DNA from: Euptelea pleiosperma | Taxonomy: Eukaryota; Streptophyta; Magnoliopsida; Ranunculales; Eupteleaceae | DNA: 64,000 nt | Reading direction: 5' to 3' | NCBI GenBank assembly: GCA_035048495.1 | Contig: CM068544.1 | Coordinates: 8,178,138 to 8,242,137, forward strand | Shown here: in pieces, positions 9,801 through 21,800 of the stretch | Layout: the number at the start of each line of letters is the position of its first letter | Position numbering within the stretch: position 1 is the stretch's first letter | Program-made: the position numbers and the translations under genes | Notes under the pieces: model-generated | Told to the model about the DNA's origin: nothing | What the model saw: only the letters and a program-made list of their open reading frames with translations | Database searches by the model: none

Positions 9801-12800
9801 CTAGATCCAACAATGTTAATGAGACTATGCGCAAGCACAATTTGTAATTTGTTATCTGAACACTTGGTTCTTTGTCTAAAGGCATGCACATGTGTTCCTA
9901 CACATAATTAGGGCCAGGGCAGCTGGTGGAGGCTTGACTTTCAAACATTGACCTCATACTACGTTTTCTACTTCTTAAGAAGGTTGATTACGATATGCAA
10001 CTGTGGGTGGCCATGCAGTCATGAATACTTCTAGTCCATTACTTTCTGGTTCATTTCTTGTATCATATCTCCCATTGGTTTCAGGTCAAATCCTGTTTGC
10101 TTGCAGTTTATTAGTCCTGCTTTTTCCATGTTCTAGTGGTCCTGTCTGAACTGTGTTTCCTACTTAAGAATTAAAATAAAATCTGCCCATGGTCAAAGTT
10201 TCTCTATGATTTTTCTGTCCTAGCATCATAATCATCATCAATCATTGATTATTCTCTATGATGTTTTGTTAAAATAGTTTCCTATTCTCCATTCAGAAGA
10301 GTTCAAGCGTCTTCCCCCTATTCAGTGACATTAATAGTGTTTGTGGAGGCTTGAGTTCGCACGTTTGAGATACTCTGTCCTAGCATCATAATCATCATCG
10401 ATCATTGATTATTCTCTATGATGTTTTGTTAAAATAGTTTCCTATTCTCCATTCAGAAGAGTTCAAGCATCTTCCCCCTATTCAGTGACATTAATAGTGT
10501 TTGTGGAGGCTTGAGTTCGCATGTTTGAGATACTCTGTCCTAGCATCATAATCATCATCGATCATTGATTATTCTCTATGATGTTTTGTTAAAATAGTTT
10601 CCTATTCTCCATTCAGAAGAGTTCAAGCATCTTCCCCCTATTCAGTGACATTAATAGTGTTTGTGGAGGCTTGAGTTTGCACATTTGAGATACTTTGCCT
10701 ATTCCTCTGTTTGAATGCCTCAAGTATAACTTCTGATTTGGACTATTTTGGACATATGTTGGGGACCTTGAGTTGACCTTTACATCAACCTAGAATTCAT
10801 GAAAAATAGTGCAGAACTTAAATAATCTCTTTGGACTGATACATGGGCCACTTATTTGACCCGCAGTTGTATAATCTCATCCTATCATATACTTGTTTCG
10901 TGCTTATTATGTTCTTTTGGATTTTTGTTCGCTATCATTTTGTCTCTCAGAGAATAGAATATTAAAAATTTAAATGTTAATTTATTTTAACCTCTTGGTT
11001 CTTGCTTTAATTAGATATTCTATTAATATTTTGTTTAAGTAGACCTGTGTATGTATCAGACAATGACAATCCTAAGTTAGGTTCAGTGGTGAATTGCGTG
11101 CTATACTCGTAGTAAAAAGCCCTCTATAAGAAAACCTCCATAAATATTCGTTGGTTAGCAGTTCAGAGATTTTCTTTTATTGGCGATGTCGCTTCGTGAC
11201 CCTTTTAGTAATGCTTTCTGCATGTTCTTATTACCTTCCTTAAAAAAACGATACATTTTGGAATATCAGTCAGAATTCTCATCATTGACAGAATGTTTAT
11301 GCTAAACATGGTTATAAATTTTCTTCTGATATTTGTATGGCCATTTAGTAGGAACTATTATTTATCTGGCTGCATTTCTGAGTAACAGCTTGATTTTCTT
11401 TCCTATATGTTACAAATAGACATTTATTGGGTATTTAAGATCTAGAGGCATATGTGTACATGCGATATGTTAACCTGATTCTGCTCCCAAACACAAGAAG
11501 TTCTGACTCCAAAGTGCATTGCAGTGAACTGCTTACTGGTGTTGTCCCATATACTGATCTTCGTGCAGAAGCCCAGGTATAGCTTAACTTTTTTTTTTTG
11601 CTAAGGTTTCTAATCAGCAACTTTTTTTTGGTCTACTTCCATGAGTTTACTTTGTCTTTAGGGTTGCAAATGGGCTGGGCTGGGCTAGTTTTCTTTAAGG
11701 CTCAGTGTGATTGGGGTCAGACTTGGGCTAGAGAACTAGGCTCGTGATTCAGGCTTTGGTTAGGCCTAACTTTTCATTGGGCGATTTTGGCTTTGAGTAG
11801 CCATCCTGAAAGGTTCTATATTATGCTTGATAACTAGCCAGCTTGGCCTCCTATTAGTGTGTTAGGTTACTGTCCTATTCTTATTCCTAAGATAAAATAA
11901 ACTAGGCGATATTCGCATGTTTTCATAATCCTGCACAACTTCTTAGGAAAATATCTAAAATTGGCCATCATCTATAGGATTAAAGCTACTGAAACCTGAT
12001 TTGCCTAATTAATATAAATTAAATTTGATTTCATGACATAATCCATCTGAAAGAAGGAATTCTTCGAACGGAGTAACATCTCTTTACCCTGTTATAGATG
12101 AATGTTACATCATTTCACATCAATTGAAGACATTTGCTTAACTATGACTTATATAATCTGAGGAATGAAATGGCATACCTCAGAAGACCTGCCTGACTAC
12201 ATTGAAGATTGAAAACCTTGTTCTTTTCTCTTGAAGAATTACAAAAATGTTCACAAGTGTACAAAATGAATTATAGAAGAAAGAAAACTCTATCCTCCAA
12301 ACAAAATTACTGAATCTCTAACCAAGGTAAATGTTGGATTGTGGGCCCCATGTGGGGAGGATATGTCCGTTATGTTTGTGGGTTAAGATTGGGTCCCACC
12401 CACTTAACGCACAAACTCTCTTCTCTTAGTTCGTGGGTTATGTTGGTTCTCCACTCAAAGTTTACAAAGGCGCAAGAGGCGTACACCTCGAGGCTATAGC
12501 CTCGAGGTACTAAACTGAGGCTTAAGCCTCAGTTGTAGGAGGCGTACGCCTCGAGGCTATAGCCTCGAGGCGCAACCGAGGCTTAAGCCTCGAGGCGCAA
12601 CCGAGGCTTAAGCCTCAGTTTTACATGGTAAACGGGTAAACCGAACCCCATTTTTTTTTATTTTTTTGCTTTTTTTGATACTTTTTTCCCATAATACCCC
12701 CTCTAATACTATTAAATGGCAAAAATGACCTAAATGGTCCTTATTTGAGTATCTAAAACTCATTATTTTGGGAGAAATCTCTAATCAACTCTTTGAACCC

Positions 12801-15800
12801 TATTTTTTCCTATTTTAGAGAAATCCTCCTAGAGAGCTCAAATCTTGTCCGAATCACAATCCGTCACTTCCTACTTTTGTGAGCAATCTCACCAAACTTA
12901 AGCAAGAAATCAAAGCTTTGAAGAATTTTTAAGGTATGTGACCATATTTTGGGTTTTTACCTTATTTTTCATAAATACATGTAAAATTTCATTATTTTTC
13001 CTTCTTTAATGGTTTTTTTTAATATTATGATTGAAGATGGTGAGAGGGGTTTCTAAGAAGCATGGGAGTAGTGGTAGTAGTAGAAAAGATCCGGCATGGA
13101 AGTATGGGGTAGAGGTTGAGGGTCAAAATGTGGGATCCAAGGGCTTTACAATGCAAATTTTGTAGTAGGATTATAAAAGGAGGGGTGAAAAGGATGAATG
13201 ATCATCTAGCGGGTACCCATAATAATGTATCTCTATGTACAAAGGCACCCCTAGAAGTTATAGAAGAGATAAAAGCCTACATGGCTAAAAGAGCACAAAA
13301 AAGAAGTGTGGCTCATGAAGATTTTGAGTTTATGTCGAATAGGGGCTCATATTATGATGGTAGTGCAACCGAGGAAGTAGGCTCCGCACCGGGTGTGGGT
13401 GGCTCTAGTGGCGCTAATACGGTTTCTTCTCGTGGTGTAAGGGGGCCAATGGATAAATATGTTGTGGCCGAGCCCGAGGACCATATGGGTGGTAGTGAGG
13501 GTGGTGTTAGGGATGAAAATGTAGAAGCATCACGTGTCTTAGCACTTCACAATGCAAAGGAGCATAAGAACCAAGTGTACTTGGACATCGGACGGTTCTT
13601 TTTTGAAAATGGTCTTTCATTCAATGTCGCCACTAGTCCTTTTGTGAATATGTTGCGGGCAGTTGGAGAGTATGGGCGTAGTTTAAAACCACCTAGCATG
13701 TACGAGCTGCGGACGTGGATCTTCAAGGAAGAGGTGAAGACAACAGATTCAATGATTGAAGAAGTCAAGAAAACATGGCCCAAGACAGGAGTTACCATTA
13801 TGTCAGATGGTTGGAAAGATATGAGGGGTTGACAATTGCTCAACTTTCTTGTCAACAATCCAGAGGGGACGGTTTTTTTAAGAAGTGTGGATGCATCAGC
13901 TGCAATCAAGGATAACAACTTGATGTTCAAGCTTCTAGATGAGGTTGTTGAGGAGGTGGGAGAAGAACATGTAGTGCAGATTGTGACTGATAATGCATTT
14001 GCTTACAAACTAGCTGGAGAGAGATTGATGGAGAAAAGAAAACGAATTTATTGGACTCCATGTGCAGCTCATTACATCGACTTGATGCTTGAGAGGATTT
14101 ATAATTTGCTTCAGCTTGTTTTTGCATATAGAAAGGCTGGGAAAGTTAGTAATTTTATTTACAGCCATGGTTGGGTACTTGCTTTGATGAGAAGTTTTAC
14201 AAAAAGAGAATTGATTCGCCCGGCCGCGACAAGGTTTGCTACAACAAACTTGACATTACAGAGCATGCTACAGAGTAGGCAGCCATTGGAGGCCATGTTT
14301 ACATCAAGCAAGTGAGCAAGTAGTGTGGGCCAAAAAAGATGAAGGAAAGGCCATTAGGAAAATTGTGTTGAAGGACAACAATTTTTGGCCTAGTGTGGTG
14401 TATTCTTTGAAGGCTACGAAGCCTTTAGTTGGTGTTTTGAGGATTGTAGATTCAGAAAAAGAACGAACTATGTGCTTTATATATGGGGAATGGATAGGGC
14501 CAAAGAAGAGATTGCAAAAAAATTGGATAATGATCTATCCAAGTACAAAGAAATATGGGACATCATTGACGAGAAGTGGGACTTCCTAATGCACCGCCAT
14601 TTACATACCGTAGCATACTTCCTCAATCCACAATTTCATTATGATCCCGACTTCTCTCCTTATTCAGAAATTAAATTGGGTCTATATAATTGTATGGACA
14701 AGCTAATTCTAGACCCAAAAGAGAGGGAGCAAGCTGACTTAGAAATTGACCAATTTCGTGGGAAGATTGGTTTATTTGACCGGCCTCAAGCAGAGTCAAC
14801 AAGAAAGAAGCGCACTCCAGGTGAGCCAATATAGTTATATAGTTAAGTATATACTCATATAATCATATACTTCAATATTTAATTGTGAAATTTTTTGTAG
14901 CTAATTGGTGGCTAGCTTATGGAGACGGCACACTGGCATTGACTAAGTTTGCCATTAGAGTGCTAAGTCTCACTTGCACTTCTTCAGGATGTGAGCGGAA
15001 TTGGTCAACATTCAATCAGGTAATTAAGTTAAGAGTTGAGTTAGGAGTTACTAAGGAGTATTAGGACTTCAATCATGTATTGATGTATGTTTTTCTACTT
15101 CTTTTAGGTGCATACAAAGATAAGAAATAGGTTGGATCAGATAAAGTTGAATGCCTTAGTTTTTGTGATGTACAACAAGAAGTTGAGGGTTAAGCAGTTG
15201 AAAAATAGGCTAAGGCGTGAAAATGAAGAAGAAGATCCACTGGTTATTTAAAGCATCGATAATGATGATGAATGGCTTGTGGAACAAAGGGGAGGAGACA
15301 TAGGAGGAATGGAGAATGTGGTGCCAGAGGCAGAACCAGTGGTACAAGAGTCTTGCCCTTGTCTTACAAGGCACAATGATCTCGATGAACTCGATTTCGA
15401 TGCCCTTGAGATTGCAATGGCACAATCAGAGCCACAAGGAACTAGAAGGAGAAAGAAGAGTACAACCTCTAGAGGAAGAGGAAGAGGACAACCAAGTGCG
15501 GGAACAGGAAGAGGTTAGTGAATTAATTATAGACTTAGACACTTTGACAAGTGACAACTTACATCATTAAATTACTCTACATTATATTAATGTGTTCATC
15601 TTTTTTAACTAGGTAAAGGAAAGTCTCCCATGGAATTAGTGGACGAAGAAGATGAATGGGCGGAGGTCGAATCCGATGAAGGAGAAGATGATAGGGGCAT
15701 CAGATATCAAGATGACTCCTTAGAAGGCCCCACTAGCGATGATGATGATATTGGGGAAGAAGAATAGAAAGATTGATGATTTTTAATTTTTGTGTGACAA

Positions 15801-18800
15801 TATAAGAATAGGATTTTGAATGTGTTAACTTGTTAATTTTAACTTTTACTACTTGCTCTACTCTCTTTCTTAACTCTACATTGTTAGTTACCTTTGTTGT
15901 TACTACTGTTAGTATTGACTATGGAGATTTGGTAATTTAGTGGAATTGGCATATCAAATGTGCTTTATGTTGTTAAGATTTAATATCAGCATTCAAGCAT
16001 TCCTGACAGCATCGCTCCTAAGGTAAAAGTTATAGCCTCACTTACTTTTATGCTTATTTAAGTTATTTTTTTCACATGATATAATGTTTCTCATTTTTCT
16101 AGAATTAATTATATATTTTTTAGAATTTTTTAAGCACTTTTTTTTCTTAAAAACTGAGGCTTACGCCTCGGTACCGCCTCGAGGCTATGCCTCGCCTTTT
16201 TTAGAGAAAACGCCTCAGTTCCCGAACTAGCCTTTTTAAAGTCTCATTTAAGCCTCAGTTTTTTTAAAAAAAAGTGCTTAAAAAATTCTAAAAAAAATAT
16301 AATGAAATTGTGGATTGAGGAAGTATGCTGCGGCATGTAGATGGCGGTGTATTTGGAAGTCCCACTTCTCGTCAATGATATCCCATATTTCTTTGTACTT
16401 GGATAGATCATTAACTAAGTTTTTTGCAATCTCTTCTTTGGCCTTATCCATTGCCCCATATATAAAGGCCATAGCTAGTTCTTTTTCTGAATCTACAATC
16501 CTCAAAACACCAACTAAAGGCTTCGTAGCCTTCAAAGAATACACCACACTAGGCCAAAAATTGTTGTCCTTCAACACAATTTTCCTAATGGCCTTTCCTT
16601 CATCTTTTTTGGCCCACACACTGCTTGTCCACTTGCTTGATGTAAACATGGTCTCCAATGGCTGCCTATTCTGTAGCATGCTCTGTAATGTCAAGTTTGC
16701 TGTAGCAAACATTGTCGCGGCCAGGCGAATCGATTCTCTTTTTGTAAAGCTTCTCATCAAAGCAAGTACCCAACCATGGATGTAAATAAAATTATTAACT
16801 TTCCTAGCCTTTCTATATGCAGAAGCAAGTTGAGGCAAACTATAAATCCTCTCAAGCATCAAGTCGATGCAATGAGCTGCACATGGAGTCCAATAAAGTC
16901 CTTTTCTCCATCAATCTCTCTTAGCTAGTTTGTAAGCAGATGCAATATCAGTCACAATCTGCACTACATGTTCTTCTCCCACCTCCTCAACAACCTCATC
17001 TAGAAGCTTGAACATCAAGTTGTTATCCTTGATTGCAGCTGATGCATCCACACTTCTTAAAAAAACTGTCCCCTCTGGATTATTGACAAGAAAGTTGAGC
17101 AATTGTCGACCCCTCATATCTTTCCAACCATTTGACATAATGGTAACTCTTGTCTTGGGCCATGTTTTCTTGACTTCTTCAATCATTGAATCTGTTGTCT
17201 TCACCTCTTCCTTGAGGATCCATGTCCGCAGCTCGTACATGCTAGGTGGTTTTAAACCACGCCCATACTCTATAATTGCCCGCAACATATTCACAAAAGG
17301 ACTAATGGCGACATTGAATGAAAGACCATTTTTCAAAAAGAACTGTCCAATGTCCAAGCACACTTGGTTCCTATGCTCCTTTGCATTGTGAGGTGCTATC
17401 ACGTGGTGCTTCTACATTTTCATCCCTAACACCACCCTCACTACCACCCATATGGTCCTCGGGCTCGGCCACAACATATCTATCCATTAGCCTCCTTACA
17501 TCACGCGAGGAAACCGTATTAGCGCCACTAGAGCCACCCACACCCGGTGCGGAGCCTACTTTCTCGATTGCACTACCACCATAATATGAGCCTCTATTCG
17601 ACGTAAACTCAAAATCTTCATGAGCCACACTTCTTTTTTGTGCTCCTTTAGCCATGTAGGCTTTTATCTCTTCTATAACTTCTAGGGGTGCCTTTGTACA
17701 TAGAGATACATTATTATGGGTACCCGCTAGATGATCCTTCATCCTTTTCACCCCTCTTTTTATAATCCTCCTACAAAAATTGCATTGTAGATAAATGTAG
17801 CCCTTGGATCCCACATTTGGACCCTCAACCTCTACCCCATACTTCCATGCCGGATCTTTTCTACTACTACCACTACTCCCATGCTTCTTAGAAACCCCTC
17901 TCACCATCTTCAATCATAATATTAAAAAAAATCATTAAAGAAGGAAAAATAATGAAATTTTACATGTATTTATGAAAAATAAGGTAAAAACCCAAAATAT
18001 GGTCACATACCTTAAAAATTCTTCAAAGCTTTGATTTCTTGCTTGAGTTTGGTGAGATTGCTCACAAGAAAACCGTAGGAAGTGACGGATTGTGATTCGG
18101 ACAAGATTTGAGCTCTCTAGGAGGATTTCTCTAAAATAGGAAAAAATAGGGTTCAAAGAGTTGATTAAAGATTTCTCCCAAAATAATGAGTTTTAGATAC
18201 TCAAATATGGACCATTTAGGTTGTTTTTGCAATTTAATAGTATTAGAGGGGTTATTATGGGAAAAAAAAATGGGGTTCGGTTTATCCCTTTACCGTGTAA
18301 AACTGAGGCTCAAGTCTCAGTTGTGCCTTGAGGCTATAGCCTCGAGGTGTACGCCTCTTACTACTGAGGCTTAAGCCTCAGTTTAGTACCTCGAGGCTGT
18401 TTTTCAGCACCTTGCCTCGAGGCGTACGCCTCTTGCGCCTTTTTAAACTTTGTATATATATATAGGCCCTAGAGTAACCATGTTGTACAACCACTTTACT
18501 CTAAAGGCTTAAGCTTTTAGAAAGAGCAAGAGAGTTGAGAGATTAGAAAGAGAAGAAGCAGAGTAGGGATGGAGAGAAAATGGAGAATATATATATATAT
18601 ATATATATATAGAGGAGGTTGAAGAATAAGTTCAATCACTCCATTTTCTCTCCATCCCTACTCTGCTTCTTCTCTTTCTAATCTCTCAACTCTCTTGCTC
18701 TTTCTAAAAGCTTAAGCCTTTAGAGTAAAGTGGTTGTACAACATGGTTACTCTAGGGCCTATGTTCTTGTCCCCTAGAGTCACCTCCACTATCTACGAAG

Positions 18801-21800
18801 AATATGTGTGTATCTGGAGTTTGGGCAAGCTTTGAGAAAATCGCAGAGGGTCTTCCTGCGAGGTTCGTGGATCTTTTCTGAAGCAAAAAGACCAGAGATC
18901 TATCATTCTTGGTAAGTTTTTAGCTATCAGTTACATCAGAGATCCATTGCATCCCCTTTCTCTTAGATTTTTTCAGTTTTTTTTTCCTGAAAAATACGTA
19001 TATTGAGGAATTTTGGGTTTTGATTTTTCCTTGAGATACGTGTCGATCTAGGGTTATCTACCCTAGCCGCCTCTCTCATAGGGATTTTTGGGATCTACAG
19101 GATCCATTTTGAGATTTTTCTGATCATCAGATCTCCGATTCCAAAAATCACCCAAATATCTCTAGGCAAAATTTTTGGGTTTTTATTTTTTAGAAAATAA
19201 AATTTTTTGGGCCTCCCTACCCTAGCCGCACAGCCTATTGTGCCCCTAGGGACCCTCCGAACTTTCTTTTGGATTTTTCGGATCTCCTGATTTACAGTTT
19301 CGTTTTTCCCGGCCTTCCGGCGCGATGATTTCCTCAGAAGTTTCATCTGTTGAGGATGGTTCATTGTCTCATGGGGCTTATGAAGACCATAATCCGTAGT
19401 TATGCATTACTACAGTGCAACTACGGATGGAACAAATTTCCTTGAATGGAAGACGTTTGCTCTTATGTATATCGGAGGACGTGGTTATAGCGAGTATCTT
19501 ACTGGGGATGCTGCAGAACCTGCTACCACGGACAAGTCTCACAAGAAATGGGTTATGGAAAACCTCACTGTGATGTCGTGGCTTCTGCACTTTATTTAGC
19601 CTCAGATTAGCAAAGGTTTCATGTTTCTGCCTACGTCGAAGGAGGTTTGGGAATCTGTATCTCAAACCTACTCACAGGTGGGAAACGTTGTTAAGCTTTA
19701 TGAGTTGGAGCAAGAGATTGCTTATCTTCAGCCAGGGGAGTGGTGAACAGTATTTTTTTCAATATTTTCTATTGTTGTAACTTAGTGTCAAATCAAACCA
19801 AAACCCAGAAAACAAAACTATGGAATTCCGTGTAATGCAAGTATTGAGATCGAACCACAATGAGGGGTGAGAATAGTGAAGAAACTTGATCAAACAAAAA
19901 TTATTATAACAAAAGTGAAAGAGAAGAGAATGGATTGATTGATTTTTTTTTTATTTTATAATTGCACTGAAATGAGAAAATCTAACTAATTTTGATTAAC
20001 TTCAAGAATTTGGAAATCATCAAGGATCGGGACCTACTACCATTAAACGGTAAAGATCTAAATTTTTTTTTGAGTTTAGTCTTTTTCTTGATATAATCCT
20101 TCATTCAAGACAAAAATTAATGTTATGCTTGAATGGACGATATACAATTAAATCCTTTTTATTTTTTAAGTGTTAATATAACGAAAGAAAGCTCTTTAAA
20201 CATTGAAGATTCCTTATAGTGAATAAATTTATCTCAATGGCTCAACTTTTGATAAATGAACCACTTAATGAACTAATTAATTAAAAACCAATTGTTATGG
20301 ATGTTCTTCTTTAGGAGGTCTCGGGTATTAAGTGAATGCCAACTTAATGGAAACACACTTCCCTTCTCCTAATTACTAGAACTATTCAAAACAATATTAA
20401 TTCATTAAGTTCATTAAGGTGCAAGATTAAGAATTAATTGCAAAAAAAAAAAGAAATTGGATCGCTACACTTACTAATGATAGTGGATCCCTCACCTCGA
20501 TGGGTGGGATCTTAGCCTACCATGGTTGGTAGATCAAGATCCTTTAAATAAATAACAAAAATAAAGAAATTATATAAACAAAATATTAAACTATAAGAAC
20601 TGCATAAATGAAATGTAATGAAAAATAAATTGCATTAATAATCAAAACTCTTACACATTCTAGAATCTCTAGAAATGATTTCACACTTCACAAGATTTGA
20701 TCATGTACTTCTCAGCTACTGTAGCAAGCTCTAAAAATATTTGGGAAAAATATATGGTTTGCATGACTTGAACCCAAGACTTAGTATAGAGATAAGCAAC
20801 ACCTCAACCATCTAACCAACAACTTCTTTATGATCTCAATAAGCACACTTTCATTCTTGTATTTCTTTTGGGCTTGGGTTGGACTAATTAGCTTCAGATC
20901 TTGGGTTTCTCATTTTTCTTTCTTGTTTATCTCTTTTCTGCTTGATTAGGCATATTTGCATGCCTAAGCTTGATTTGTGCATTCCCTGCTTAATTCCTGT
21001 AAAAGCATAACAATTATCATAATTAGTGCATTTTTAAGCATATTTAGGGACTAACAAGGGTTATTTGGGGCATAAAAGTAGTGGTTTTGGGTGCTTATCA
21101 CACCTCCCAACCAGCATATTGCTAGTCTTCTAGCAAAGAGATACGAAACAGAAAGATAAGCTCATAAAACAACTACTTTATTGAAACCTAACTGTACAAA
21201 CTAAAAATGTGCCACTTTCGTAGGACAGACAATTGCATTTAGCATATGCAATAAGCCCTTAAACCCCTAGTGGACGAGTTTGACTCGTGAGGGTTTGCAG
21301 TAAATATACCCACAAAATTTAAATCATTAAACTTTTTTTTAAAAAAATTCCTTTAGATCACCCTCCAAATGTGACAATAATATACAATTAGATTAGAAAT
21401 GTGGAGTACAAAAATTAGGATAATAACTGTAAAGCAAGACCTACAATCCTCCATTTTTTTTTTCAAAATTATAAAAAGAACTAAAATAGAGAATAAAATA
21501 AAAATTTGCTGCATAATTTATTAAAACATCAAACTCAAGATTAACCAGGCATTGGTTATTTATGCTTTTCAGCCATTTATTACAAAAATTCAAGATAGAG
21601 TCCGAATCATTAACTTTCTATTAAAGAAGTCCTAGAACAATGTGACTTTGAGTGCATGTGAAGTCTGACAGATAACTAGAGGGTCGGTCTCCTAAAGCAA
21701 AGTGAACTTTTAATCACCCAAGAAATGGTAGGATTAACCTAAGGACCCAATTCAAAACTAAGTTACATGTTCGGATTAACGAGCGGTTTGGATGTTCACC

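Larger units (their letters stand above)
7221..11524 (+). other. Intron 2 (4.3 kb) with LINE and triplicated repeat
   Basis: GTAAGC donor at 7221 and GCAG acceptor ending at 11524. About half of it is the LINE insertion with its duplication (7377-9604). The rest holds the 160-bp tandem repeat (10213-10697) and AT-rich sequence at 9605-10212 and 10698-11524 without other recognisable features. Confidence 0.9.

Noticed and set aside
13547..13930. Antisense 127-codon ORF in hAT copy 1 (and its twin at 17008-17391)
   Set aside because: It is the shadow of the DUF659-type coding sequence; both copies show it because they are duplicates.
20755..20825. A true tRNA gene
   Set aside because: Only box-like motifs are present; no acceptor stem or anticodon arm can be paired convincingly.
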